From Ardenticatenaceae bacterium (GTDB taxonomy: Bacteria; Chloroflexota; Anaerolineae; Promineifilales; Promineifilaceae): DNA of 64,000 bases. This document shows, piece after piece, positions 8,096-16,197 of this stretch. The position numbers were made by a program, and so were the translations under genes. Under the pieces are notes generated by a model. That model had not been told where the DNA came from and did no database searches. It worked only from the letters and a program-made list of their open reading frames with translations. Where the stretch lies: the NCBI GenBank assembly GCA_020634315.1, contig JACKBV010000001.1, forward strand, positions 62,001-126,000. The letters are read 5' to 3'. Positions within the stretch are counted from its first letter, which is position 1; each line of letters opens with the position of its first letter.

Positions 8096-9073
8096 ATGAA
8101 TCCTAAATATCCAAATCGCGTCAAAATCGCCCACTTACCTACTCCGCTGCATCCTATGGAACGACTCAGCAAGCATCTGAGCGGCCCAACGCTGTACATC
8201 AAACGAGATGACACGACCGGTCTGGCAACCGGTGGCAACAAAGCACGCAAGCTGGAATTCCTGGTAGCCGAAGCATTGGCACAGGGATGCGATCATCTGG
8301 TGACAGTTGGCGCAGCCCAAAGCAACCATTGTCGGCAAACGGCCGCCGCCGCCGCGCAGTATGGCTTGGGGTGTAGTCTGGTGATGAAAGGGGAAGAACC
8401 CCCTCTCAAAACGGGCAACTTGCTCTTGGATGATTTGTTGGGCGCACACATGTATTGGACAACGGATCGAGACACCAATAAAGTGATGGGCGAGGTTGTT
8501 GCCGAACTGCGCACGATGGGACGCAAACCATACTTGATTCCATTAGGCGGATCGAATGTGGTGGGCGCGACCGGTTATGTGCTGGCTATGCAAGAGTTGA
8601 TGGCACAGGCAACGGCCGTTCCCCTCAACATTGATTTTATCGTCGTCGCCAGTGGCAGTGGGGGCACACAGGCAGGCATGGTGCTGGGCGCAGAAGTTTA
8701 CGGCTTTCGCGGCCAGATTATCGGCATCAGCGTTTCATCAGAAGCATCCGCACTGACCACACAAATCGCCGCCTTAGCCACCGCCACCGCCACCCATTTA
8801 GGATTGGGAACGCTGTCTCTCGCCGATAAGGTAAACGTCAACGACGATTACCTGGGAGACGGGTACGGCATTGTCAGCGAGACGGAACGCGAAGCCCTGC
8901 GCATGGTTGCCCAACTGGAAGGCATCGTGCTTGACCCGGTCTACACCGGGCGGGCAATGGGCGGTCTGATTGACCTGATCCGTTGGGGCGCTTTTACGCG
9001 TGGGCAAACGGTTCTGTTCTGGCATACAGGTGGCGCAGCGGCATTGTCCGCCTTTGCCGACAAATTGGGTTGA
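8096..9073 (+). CDS. D-cysteine desulfhydrase / ACC deaminase family PLP enzyme
   Basis: A 325-residue fold-type II PLP enzyme, full length for the family. The block YIKRDDTTGLATGGNKARKLEFL holds the PLP-binding Lys (GGNKxRKLE), and VGAAQSNHCRQTAAAA is the matching Ser/Asn substrate loop seen in D-cysteine desulfhydrases. These convert D-cysteine to pyruvate, H2S and ammonia; the related ACC deaminases open 1-aminocyclopropane-1-carboxylate. The sequence alone does not settle the substrate. Its stop codon overlaps the next gene's ATG (TGATG at 9071-9075), indicating translational coupling. Confidence 0.85.
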   Translation: MNPKYPNRVKIAHLPTPLHPMERLSKHLSGPTLYIKRDDTTGLATGGNKARKLEFLVAEALAQGCDHLVTVGAAQSNHCRQTAAAAAQYGLGCSLVMKGEEPPLKTGNLLLDDLLGAHMYWTTDRDTNKVMGEVVAELRTMGRKPYLIPLGGSNVVGATGYVLAMQELMAQATAVPLNIDFIVVASGSGGTQAGMVLGAEVYGFRGQIIGISVSSEASALTTQIAALATATATHLGLGTLSLADKVNVNDDYLGDGYGIVSETEREALRMVAQLEGIVLDPVYTGRAMGGLIDLIRWGAFTRGQTVLFWHTGGAAALSAFADKLG

Positions 9074-9828
9074 TGATTATGAATATTTTGATTGCTGGCG
9101 AAATGCCTTTTTTGCAAGAAGTAGGCCAACTGTGCATCGATGCCGGGCATAACACTACGCTTTACCTGGTCGAAGATCTCCTGGGAGCCGCCGAAAGCAG
9201 CTCCTTGATGACGGATCTCAGTCAGGTTGACGTTGCCATCGAACTACACCACGAATCGACCACCACCAAAGAAGCGCTGCTGCGAACTTTAGGCAAGACA
9301 TTGCCGCCAGAAGCACTTGTGCTGACATCGGTCTTAAACACGAGCACCACACAGGCAGCCGCCTGGATGAGCGACCCACAGCGTGTGGTGGGCTTTGTCG
9401 TCATACCACCGCTAACTGCCGGTGGCATGGTTGAGCTTGCCAAAGGGCTGCAAACAGATGACGCTGCCCTGGCACGTGCCACAACTTTTTGGCAAACAGT
9501 GGGCCTGGAAACGGCCGTTGTCGCCGACGGGCCTGGGTTAGTACGCGGCCGTGCCATTTGCTGCATCATCAACGAAGCAGCCAGCGCTCTTATGGAAGGC
9601 GTTGCCACCGCTGCGGATATTGACAAAGCCATGCAGCTCGGCACAAATTATCCACACGGGCCACTTGCCTGGGGCGATCAAATCGGGTTAGACACCGTCT
9701 TGGGCGTGATGACCGGTTTATTTGCCGAATGGGGCGAAGACCGTTATCGGCCGTCTCCGTTGTTGCGCCGCCTCGTCATTGCCGGTAAATTGGGGCAAAA
9801 GTCTGGTGAAGGTTTTTACAAGTATTGA
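9073..9828 (+). CDS. 3-hydroxyacyl-CoA dehydrogenase-like protein with degenerate NAD loop
   Basis: About 251 residues, starting at the ATG that overlaps the previous stop. The C-terminal half is a clear 3HCDH C-terminal domain: GLVRGRAICCIINEAASALMEG, then DKAMQLGTNYPHGPLAWGDQIGLD and the terminal GQKSGEGFYKY. The N-terminal half has the right size for the Rossmann domain, but the GxGxxG loop reads GEMPFLQEV, so ordinary NAD binding is doubtful. It may be a divergent dehydrogenase, a lyase-like relative or a CoA-binding protein. A canonical paralogue lies at 22.5 kb. Coupled to the desulfhydrase-like gene. Confidence 0.75.
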   Translation: MIMNILIAGEMPFLQEVGQLCIDAGHNTTLYLVEDLLGAAESSSLMTDLSQVDVAIELHHESTTTKEALLRTLGKTLPPEALVLTSVLNTSTTQAAAWMSDPQRVVGFVVIPPLTAGGMVELAKGLQTDDAALARATTFWQTVGLETAVVADGPGLVRGRAICCIINEAASALMEGVATAADIDKAMQLGTNYPHGPLAWGDQIGLDTVLGVMTGLFAEWGEDRYRPSPLLRRLVIAGKLGQKSGEGFYKY

Positions 9829-9876
9829 TGGAAAACGATACACCAAACGGTGTCAACGCTCCACGTCATAAGTCTC

Positions 9877-10125
9877 ATGTCCGTCAAATACTGCTACATT
9901 TGTAACCAGCAGCCCTTTGGGCACAATCAACCGACTCCTGAAGCGTTAGAGCAAGGAGAAATCTGCCCTATTTGCTACCAACCCACTTGTCGCCGCCACC
10001 TGACAACTGTCCGTTGGCGCTGGCGCGACAGCGGCGAAACCGATGCCACATTGGTTTGCCGTGAATGCCAGCGCACCTATGCCCACCGCAATTGGGACAG
10101 CCATAATCGGGATTGGATCACATAA
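9877..10125 (+). CDS. Small Cys-rich (zinc-ribbon-like) protein
   Basis: About 82 residues from ATG 9877; a GTG at 9850 in the same frame would add nine residues. It has CYIC near the N-terminus, CPICYQPTCRRH in the middle and CREC near the end, a spacing that suggests a double zinc-knuckle or treble-clef fold. No catalytic motif is visible and I do not recognise the family. It follows the dehydrogenase-like gene by about 50 nt and may be the last gene of that unit. No convincing ribosome-binding site helps to choose the start. Confidence 0.5.
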   Translation: MSVKYCYICNQQPFGHNQPTPEALEQGEICPICYQPTCRRHLTTVRWRWRDSGETDATLVCRECQRTYAHRNWDSHNRDWIT

Positions 10126-10171
10126 TCGGCAATCCGACCGATTACCGATTACTAAACACCAATTCCCACAC

Positions 10172-10447
10172 TTACTGGGGATAAATGGGCACATCTGGCC
10201 CGACAATTTCCTGAAATAATTGCAGCACTTCACCCGGATTCGCGTGCCGCTTTTGCATCGTTAGTTTGGAGTAAATCAAATCACCGTTCACCGTAACTTC
10301 AAAAGCGCCCTTGCTGCCGGTGATAAACGTCAGTTCTTTAACGACATGCTGATAATGGGAGAGAATATCTTCTGCCGCGCTAACTGCGCGTTGCAAATAG
10401 TTTCAGGGCACACAATACTCAATCGTAATCGTATACAGTTTTTCCAT
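10172..10447 (-). CDS. SelW/Rdx-family selenoprotein (in-frame UGA read as selenocysteine)
   Basis: From ATG 10447, six nt after a strong GGAGG, the frame reads MEKLYTITIEYCVP, then TGA at 10405-10403, then NYLQRAVSAAEDIL and on to a normal stop: 91 residues. The CVP-U arrangement is the CxxU/CxxC redox motif of the SelW/SelT/SelH (Rdx) family, with the typical YCxxx-Y context, and the remainder (GAFEVTVNGDLIYSK, then EVLQLFQEIVG) is the usual thioredoxin-like Rdx tail. A bacterial SECIS-like hairpin begins right after the TGA. A reading that began after the TGA would lose the motif and the ribosome-binding site. A C-to-A sequencing error in a Cys TGC codon is the alternative. Confidence 0.75.
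10371..10397 (-). promoter_or_regulatory. Candidate bacterial SECIS element
   Basis: Downstream of the UGA the RNA can fold as UUUGC, AA bulge, CGCGC, loop AGUUA, GCGCG, GCAGA: two 5-bp helices (one G-U pair) around a 2-nt bulge. The loop starts 17 nt after the UGA and has G at its second position, which fits the published bacterial SECIS description (small apical loop, G among the first two loop bases, 16-37 nt from UGA). Confidence 0.6.
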
Positions 10448-10540
10448 GCTAAACCTCCACTAAATTTATTCGCCGCGTATTTCGTGGCTAAATTCATTAA
10501 AGCAATAAGATGGCCGAGAAACGGCCGTTTCCTCTACCAA

Positions 10541-11440
10541 TCACCGCTCCAACAACGTCAACATCCGGTCTGGGCGATCCGTGATTAACCCATCGACACC
10601 CAAATCCAGCAAACGCGCCATGTCATCCGTCTCATCAATCGTCCAGACATGCACGGCAACATGATGCCGATGAGCATTGCGCACAAATCGCTCAGTCACC
10701 ACCTGCACCTCACCCAACACAGGCAGCGTCGAGCGTTCCGGCACCTGAATGGCTTCCCCTGGCGCACGAAAAGCGGCGCTCAATCCCAATACATTCAAAA
10801 TCCAAAACTGCGTCACTTCCGGCCGTACCAACGAAGTCGCGACCTCCGGGCAAGTTGTGCGCATCGCCGCTATCGTCTCCGCGTCAAACGAAGGAACCAA
10901 CACCTGCTCCGCCATCCCATATTCCCGCAGCAAATCACAAAACGGAACGACAATGGAAGGCTCAGCCTGCTTAATCTCAATGTTGAACGGCATATCAGGA
11001 AACGCTTGCAGCACTTCGGCTAACGCCGGGACACGAATGCCTTGCCCCCGATACGGATAAGTCGCGCCATCATCATCTGTCCAATAATAGCCAGCGTCGA
11101 GCGTCTCAATTTCGGCAAACGTCATCTCTTGAATCGCGCCGCTGCCATCCGTCGTGCGATCCACTGTCGCGTCGTGCATCACAACAATGACGCCATCTTG
11201 TGTCATGTGAATGTCCATTTCGAGCACATCGACACCCAGGTCAACCGCATGCTGGAAAGCAATCATCGTATTGCTAGGACGCAGCTCTTCGCCTCCCTGG
11301 TGGGCAATAACCATTGGCCCACTTTGCCCGGCAAAAAAAGGATGGTCGGCCACGGGACGCGCCCGAATGACGAAAAAGAGATAGACACAACCAGCTATCA
11401 CCAGTAACCCAATTAAAATTCGCCCAATTTTTTGCCGCAT
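10541..11440 (-). CDS. Glycerophosphodiester phosphodiesterase
   Basis: A 299-residue GDPD-family enzyme that hydrolyses glycerophosphodiesters to glycerol-3-phosphate and an alcohol. An N-terminal hydrophobic segment (about 8-25) anchors or exports it. The TIM-barrel signatures are intact: AHQGGEELRPSNT (HRGxxxxxPENT-like, with His), DVLEMDIHMTQDGVIVVMHD (ExD and the second His) and, later, FNIEIK. The end is VDGLITDRPDRML, the usual GDPD terminus. The gene is monocistronic between the selenoprotein and the tRNA region, and a palindromic repeat lies just upstream of its start. Confidence 0.9.
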   Translation of the reverse strand: MRQKIGRILIGLLVIAGCVYLFFVIRARPVADHPFFAGQSGPMVIAHQGGEELRPSNTMIAFQHAVDLGVDVLEMDIHMTQDGVIVVMHDATVDRTTDGSGAIQEMTFAEIETLDAGYYWTDDDGATYPYRGQGIRVPALAEVLQAFPDMPFNIEIKQAEPSIVVPFCDLLREYGMAEQVLVPSFDAETIAAMRTTCPEVATSLVRPEVTQFWILNVLGLSAAFRAPGEAIQVPERSTLPVLGEVQVVTERFVRNAHRHHVAVHVWTIDETDDMARLLDLGVDGLITDRPDRMLTLLER

Positions 11441-11458
11441 TGTTTGCGCTCCTGCAAA

Positions 11459-11518
11459 TAGCCTCCCGGAAGGTTGTTCGTGAGATGAATATTCCGATGA
11501 TAACCTCCGGAAGGTTGG
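11459..11518. repeat. CCTCCCGGAAGG-type palindromic repeat
   Basis: A diverged pair from the CCTCCCGGAGG family: GCCTCCCGGAAGGTT (11462-11476) and AACCTCCGGAAGGTT (11503-11517) about 26 nt apart, upstream of the glycerophosphodiesterase. Both arms carry the same A change (GGAAGG), which suggests the pair evolved together. Confidence 0.6.
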
Positions 11519-11745
11519 GCTTCATCGTATTGGGTGGACGGCATTACAAATATGCCGCTTGCCGATTGATTTTAACAGGCAAGCGAGGATGTGAAAATGT
11601 GGGAACGGCCGTATCCCCGCCACCATCCCGCAAACCCATAAAAACATCGCTTGACCACAAGGAAAAAGAGGGCAATATCACCCTGATATACCTCACCAAT
11701 TCCTTGACAAGAACCCGCCCCTCAGCTAACATATCGTTCGCTTTT

Positions 11746-11821
<76 letters not shown>

Positions 11822-11829
11822 TAACAAGC

Positions 11830-11856
11830 AAACCGGGTGCAACAACCCGGTTTTTG
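11830..11856 (+). terminator. Intrinsic terminator after tRNA-Ala(CGC)
   Basis: AACCGGGT, loop GCAACA, ACCCGGTT, then TTTTG; eight-bp GC-rich stem beginning 10 nt after the tRNA CCA end. Confidence 0.9.
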
Positions 11857-12166
11857 TTGACAATTAAATTGCGAAAGGCTGTGACCAGGAGTAGTAGACA
11901 CCTCCCCCCACAGAGAGCCGTTCCCCTGGCTGAAAGAACGGCAGCTATCGTGTCGAACTCGCCTGTGAGCCGCGTGGATGAAGATGGTAGACAGTAATCG
12001 GTGACCGATAAGCGGTAATCGGTGAATAAACAACCCACTAGTCCGCGCCGACTTGCGCCCGTTACGCGCTTCGAGTGGATGGTAAACCAATTTGAAATTT
12101 CCAATTGACGATTAAGAGATTATGGATACAATCGGCAATCGTAAGTTTCAAATCGTAAGCAGATAT

Positions 12167-12239
12167 GGGCCTGTAGCTCAGTTGGGAGAGCACCACAATG
12201 GCATTGTGGGGGTCAAGGGTTCGAGTCCCTTCAGGTCCA
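12167..12239 (+). tRNA. tRNA-Ala (anticodon GGC)
   Basis: A 73-nt cloverleaf: acceptor GGGCCTG with CAGGTCC (G3-U70 pair present), D-arm GCTC/GAGC, anticodon stem CCACA/TGTGG with loop ATGGCAT giving anticodon GGC, T-arm AAGGG-TTCGAGT-CCCTT, discriminator A. CCA is not encoded (the sequence continues CTAAC). It is closely related to the CGC isoacceptor 350 bp upstream and sits where stem III of the surrounding T-box leader would be. Confidence 0.95.
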
Positions 12240-12262
12240 CTAACAACTTTTTACCATCAATC

Positions 12263-12320
12263 AGAGTGGTACCGCGGAATCCTCTTTCGTCTCTGAACGA
12301 AAGGGGATTTTTTGTTTTTT
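12263..12320 (+). terminator. T-box antiterminator and overlapping terminator
   Basis: AGAG, TGGTACC, GCGG (12263-12277) is the canonical T-box sequence with the UGGN bulge that pairs with the tRNA acceptor end; CGTCTCT (12288-12294) closes the antiterminator. The competing terminator pairs AATCCTCTTTCGT (12278-12290) with ACGAAAGGGGATT (12297-12309), 13 bp with one G-U, followed by a T-rich run to 12320. Confidence 0.85.
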
Positions 12321-12339
12321 ACGGTTGGCAGCTCAGGCA

Positions 12340-12933
12340 ATGGAAACAATTTTTATTGACACCGAATTCGGCAAAGTGCATGCCAAAGCGGCGGGAGACG
12401 CAAACAACCCGCTGGTGTTGGGCTTGCATGGCTGGAGCCAACGCAACGGCTGGCATACCTGGGAACCTTTGCTGCAACCATTGGCCGACGCCGGTTTTTA
12501 TGTCGTCAGTGTCGATATGCCGGGATGGGGCCTGAGTATCCCGGCTAAACCTGAACCGCTGACAAACGGCCGTTCCCTGGAAGCCGTGCTCGCGATTTTA
12601 GACGGCCTGCAATGCCCACAAGCCACACTTATGGGCAAAAGTTGGGGGGGCGGTGTCGCCATCGCCGTCGCTTTAGAGCATCCCCAACGCATACACAAAC
12701 TCATCCTCACCGCACCCGCCTTTCACCAGTTAGAGCAGCTGTTTGGCATAACTCAGCCCGTCTTGCTGGCCTGGGCCGAAGATGACCCCGTCATTCCCTT
12801 CAGCTATGCAGACCAATTTGCCGCCGCCATTCCAAGCTGTCAACTAGAAACCTACGCCAGCGGCGGACATAGCGCCGCGCCGCAAAATGCGGCCGACTTT
12901 GCGCCAAAAGCAATCGACTTTTTGAAAAATTAG
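12340..12933 (+). CDS. Alpha/beta hydrolase
   Basis: A 197-residue alpha/beta-hydrolase-fold protein. It shows the oxyanion-hole region LGLHGWSQRNGWHTWEP, nucleophile elbow GKSWGGG (Ser), a late Asp in WAEDDPVIP and the catalytic His in SGGHSAAP. ATG 12340 is chosen because a TTG at 12325 would lie almost on the terminator T-run. The protein lacks most of the usual cap domain and is short for an esterase. The substrate is unknown. It is the first gene after the T-box terminator and ends 66 nt before leuS, so both probably share that leader. Confidence 0.8.
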   Translation: METIFIDTEFGKVHAKAAGDANNPLVLGLHGWSQRNGWHTWEPLLQPLADAGFYVVSVDMPGWGLSIPAKPEPLTNGRSLEAVLAILDGLQCPQATLMGKSWGGGVAIAVALEHPQRIHKLILTAPAFHQLEQLFGITQPVLLAWAEDDPVIPFSYADQFAAAIPSCQLETYASGGHSAAPQNAADFAPKAIDFLKN

Positions 12934-12998
12934 GGCATTAGAGAGTGAAATTGGATAAATCTCCAATCTCTAATCTCCATTTTGAGGAGAAGAAGCAA

Positions 12999-15458
12999 AT
13001 GAGCAGTTACAACCCACAACAACTTGAACCCCAGTGGCAGGCGAAATGGGAAGCCGATGGGCTTTACCGGCAGCGCATTGACAGCGGCAAACCCAAGCAT
13101 TACGCCCTGACCATGCTCCCCTACCCCTCTGGCGATTTACACATCGGCCATTGGTATGCCATGACCCCCTCCGATGCCCGCGCCCGCTTTATGCGGATGC
13201 AGGGGTACAATGTCATGTTCCCCATGGGCTTCGATGCCTTTGGCCTGCCCGCCGAAAATGCAGCCATCAAGCGCAGCATCCACCCCAAGACCTGGACTTA
13301 CGCCAACATTGAAAGGATGCGCGGCCAACTGCGCAGCATGGGCGCCATGTTTGACTGGGAACGGGAAGCCGTTTCCTCTGACCCCGACTATTACAAATGG
13401 ACGCAATGGTTTTTCAAGAAGTTGATTGAATTGGGTTTGGCTTACCGCAAATTATCGGCCGTGGATTTTTGCCCCAACTGCAACACGACATTGGCGCGTG
13501 AACAGGTGTGGGGCGAGGATCGTCACTGCGAACGCTGCGGCACGCCGGTAATCAAAAAAGACCTGGAGCAATGGTTCTTCAAAACAACCGATTACGCCGA
13601 GGAACTGCTCGACTTCAGCCAGATCAATTGGCCGGAGCGTGTTAAGGTCATGCAAACAAATTGGATCGGCAAATCCAGCGGGGCCAACGTCACCTTTACC
13701 ACCGAGCAAGGGGATGAAATGCCGATCTTCACCACACGTCCCGACACCTTGTGGGGCGCAACCTTCATGGTGATGGCTCCAGAGCATCCATTGGTAGATA
13801 AGCTGACGACGCCGGAGCAGGCTGACGCTGTATTGCAATATCGTGAACAGGCGCAGCGCCTCAGTGATATTGACCGCGAAGCCGCCGACCGCGAAAAGAC
13901 CGGCGTTTTCACGGGTGCCTACGCCATCAACCCGGTTAATCAGGAGCGTGTCCCGATTTGGGTGGCGGATTATGTGCTGATGGGATACGGGTTTGGGGCG
14001 ATTATGGCGGTACCGGCGCACGACCAGCGTGACTTTGAGTTTGCACGCAAATTTGGATTGCCCATTATCCCCGTCATTCAGCCGGAAAGCGGCCCGCTGG
14101 ATGCAGCGACCATGCCAGAAGCTTATGTAGGGCCTGGGGTGATGGTGAACAGCGGCGAGATTAACGGCACGGCCGTTTCCGATGACAAAGGCCGCAAAAA
14201 CCCCTCCATCGCCGCCGCCATCGACTGGCTCGTCGCGCACAATGCCGGAGACGAAGCCGTCAACTACCGCCTGCGCGATTGGCTCATCAGCCGCCAACGC
14301 TATTGGGGCGCACCCATCCCTGTCATTTACTGCCCCGAACACGGCGCAGTGCCCGTCCCCGACGAGCAGCTGCCTGTCATGCTGCCGGAAGATGTCGCCT
14401 TCACCCCAACCGGCGAAAGCCCGCTCAAGTTCCACGAAGGATTCCTGCACACCACCTGCCCCGAATGTGGGCGGCCATCCCTGCGTGAAACAGACACCAT
14501 GGACACATTCATGTGCTCAAGTTGGTACCAATACCGCTATCTCAGCCCACACTTCACCGATGCCCCATTCGATCCGGTCGAAGGTGCCTATTGGCTGCCG
14601 GTTGATCAATACACGGGCGGTATCGAACATGCCACGATGCACCTGATTTATACACGCTTCTTCACCAAGGCCATGCGCAAAATGGGCCTGGTGAACTTCG
14701 ATGAGCCGATGCTGGCGCTGCACAACCAGGGCATGGTGTTGGGCGAAGATAACGAGAAGATGTCAAAATCGCGCGGCAACGTCGTCGCCCCAGATGATCT
14801 GGTGCAGCAATACGGCGCGGACACTGTGCGCACCTACCTCATGTTCTTCACACGCTGGGAGCAAGGCGGCCCCTGGAATTATGATGGCATCAAAGGGCCG
14901 CAACGTTTGCTGCAAGATGTGTGGGAAATTGGGCAATATGCGTATATGCCGCAGCAGGTTGACGAGCAGGCAACGCGCAATTTGCGCCGTAAGACGCATC
15001 AAACGATTCACAAAGTTGGGCAAGATTTCCAGGAGTTTTCTTTTAATACGGCCGTTGCCGCCATCATGGAACTGCGCAACAACCTCAACGACGCCAAGCG
15101 AACCCGCAGCGTCACAGTCGCCGCCTGGAACGAAGCGGTAGACAGTTTGCTGCTGCTGCTGGCGCCCATCGCTCCCCACATTACCGAAGAATTGTGGGCG
15201 CAGCGCGGCAAGCCTTACAGCATCCATCAACAAGCATGGCCGCAATGGGACGAAGAAATTGCCAAAGAGGACAGCATCACGCTTGTCGTGCAGGTAAATG
15301 GCAAAGTGCGCGACCGTCTCGAAGTTCCCGCCGATACGGCAGAAGAAGACATGAAGGCGGCAGCACTTGCTTCCGAGAATGTGCAGCGCTATCTAGAAGG
15401 AAAAGCACCGCGCAAGGTAATTCTCGTTAAAGGCAAGCTGGTGAACATCGTTAGTTAG
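12999..15458 (+). CDS. leuS: Leucyl-tRNA synthetase
   Basis: An 819-residue class I synthetase that charges tRNA-Leu in the cytoplasm. Start at MSSYNPQQ, preceded by GAGGAG; an in-frame ATG at 12945 has no such site. HIGH motif as PYPSGDLHIGHWY near residue 45; a zinc site CPNCN...CERCG; the editing domain carrying TTRPDTLWGATFMV; KMSKS as NEKMSKSRGN near residue 587; a C-terminal anticodon-binding domain ending in VNGKVRDRLEVP, the typical bacterial LeuRS tail. Full length. It lies behind the alpha/beta hydrolase and the T-box region and is followed by a strong terminator. Confidence 0.97.
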   Translation: MSSYNPQQLEPQWQAKWEADGLYRQRIDSGKPKHYALTMLPYPSGDLHIGHWYAMTPSDARARFMRMQGYNVMFPMGFDAFGLPAENAAIKRSIHPKTWTYANIERMRGQLRSMGAMFDWEREAVSSDPDYYKWTQWFFKKLIELGLAYRKLSAVDFCPNCNTTLAREQVWGEDRHCERCGTPVIKKDLEQWFFKTTDYAEELLDFSQINWPERVKVMQTNWIGKSSGANVTFTTEQGDEMPIFTTRPDTLWGATFMVMAPEHPLVDKLTTPEQADAVLQYREQAQRLSDIDREAADREKTGVFTGAYAINPVNQERVPIWVADYVLMGYGFGAIMAVPAHDQRDFEFARKFGLPIIPVIQPESGPLDAATMPEAYVGPGVMVNSGEINGTAVSDDKGRKNPSIAAAIDWLVAHNAGDEAVNYRLRDWLISRQRYWGAPIPVIYCPEHGAVPVPDEQLPVMLPEDVAFTPTGESPLKFHEGFLHTTCPECGRPSLRETDTMDTFMCSSWYQYRYLSPHFTDAPFDPVEGAYWLPVDQYTGGIEHATMHLIYTRFFTKAMRKMGLVNFDEPMLALHNQGMVLGEDNEKMSKSRGNVVAPDDLVQQYGADTVRTYLMFFTRWEQGGPWNYDGIKGPQRLLQDVWEIGQYAYMPQQVDEQATRNLRRKTHQTIHKVGQDFQEFSFNTAVAAIMELRNNLNDAKRTRSVTVAAWNEAVDSLLLLLAPIAPHITEELWAQRGKPYSIHQQAWPQWDEEIAKEDSITLVVQVNGKVRDRLEVPADTAEEDMKAAALASENVQRYLEGKAPRKVILVKGKLVNIVS

Positions 15459-15503
15459 CGCAAACGACTCTCTTCATAAGAAGAAACTGAGTTTGGCAAG
15501 AGA

Positions 15504-15545
15504 AAACGGGCGTTGGGAAGCCTTTTCCCAACGCCCGTTGTTTGT
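15504..15545 (+). terminator. Strong intrinsic terminator after leuS
   Basis: ACGGGCGTTGGGAA pairs with TTCCCAACGCCCGT (14 bp) across a short CCTT-type loop, followed by TGTTTG. It ends the hydrolase-leuS unit. Confidence 0.85.
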
Positions 15546-15651
15546 TGCTCATGGTACTTTTACGCTAGTTTTACCCTGGCAGCGCTTACTTCAGAATCCT
15601 TTATGGTACAATGTTCGGCGGAATTATGCATGTAAAGGAGAATTTGGCCTT

Positions 15652-15894
15652 ATGGAGCAAGCATTAGCGCTGCACAAACTGGAAAAGGCGCTGAAGTCGC
15701 TGCCAACTTCAGCCCAAATAGAGTTGATTGATTTTATCAATTATCTGCAATTTAAGTATAAGGATGTGGATGTTGATTCGCTGACTCTCTCTGACTTATG
15801 GGCCAGCCTGGAAGGAAATGGCGCTCAGGAAACCCGGTTGCGCCGCCAAGGCACGGTACATCTGCTGTACAAATATTTGACTCCAGGCAACTAA
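15652..15894 (+). CDS. Small helical protein, DUF2281-like
   Basis: An 80-residue protein starting at MEQALALHKLEKALKSLP behind AAAGGAG. It is mostly helical; 'LPTSAQIELIDFINYLQFKY' resembles the short DUF2281-type N-terminal motif found in antitoxin-like and accessory proteins, but the resemblance is weak. The C-terminus (RRQGTVHLLYKYLTPGN) is basic. No toxin-like partner gene follows: about 300 nt without a gene separate it from RNase J. Function unknown. Confidence 0.5.
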   Translation: MEQALALHKLEKALKSLPTSAQIELIDFINYLQFKYKDVDVDSLTLSDLWASLEGNGAQETRLRRQGTVHLLYKYLTPGN

Positions 15895-16197
15895 TCACCC
15901 CATCACCGTAGTATCAATAAAATATTAATACCATTCCAATAAAGTTGTGGTATCATTCATCCGGTTAACGAAACAGGAAGTGCCCTAGCGTCTACTTATC
16001 GACTTGCTTGCAGCGCCCGATTCTGACCTGAATGAAATAGTAAACATGACAAAAGCGTGTTGTTTTTGTCTGCCTGTCTCCTGGCTAGCATGCCACGTAA
16101 GCCGGGAGCAAAACGAAATATAAATATGAAAACAGGAACACAGCCTTGCCAAATGCTGTGTTCCACAGCGGAAAAGGAAAAGAAAAAACAGAAACGT

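Larger units (their letters stand above)
11870..12320 (+). promoter_or_regulatory. T-box leader interrupted by a tRNA-Ala gene
   Basis: Stem I features: GGAGTAGTAG (11888-11897) with the AGUA side of a loop-E/specifier loop; AGAGAGCCGTTC (11912-11923) pairing with GAACGGC (11936-11942), the AG-bulge and distal helix; GTCGAAC (11952-11958) on the 3' side of the specifier loop. A IIA/B-like block lies at 12034-12082 (TAGTCCGCGCC, GCGCCCGTTAC, GAGTGG). The antiterminator/terminator is at 12263-12320. Between the IIA/B block and the antiterminator lie about 85 nt plus a complete tRNA-Ala gene. T-boxes sense uncharged tRNA and control aminoacyl-tRNA synthetase or amino-acid genes; leuS is the second gene downstream. 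A TTGACA at 11858-11863 could be the -35 box. The specifier codon is not settled. Confidence 0.7.

Noticed and set aside
13452..14450. Open frame of 332 codons opposite leuS
   Set aside because: leuS motifs are certain on the plus strand; the opposite reading has no recognisable feature or ribosome-binding site.
15652..15894. Toxin-antitoxin pair
   Set aside because: The small helical protein resembles antitoxin-type sequences only weakly, and no toxin-sized gene is adjacent.
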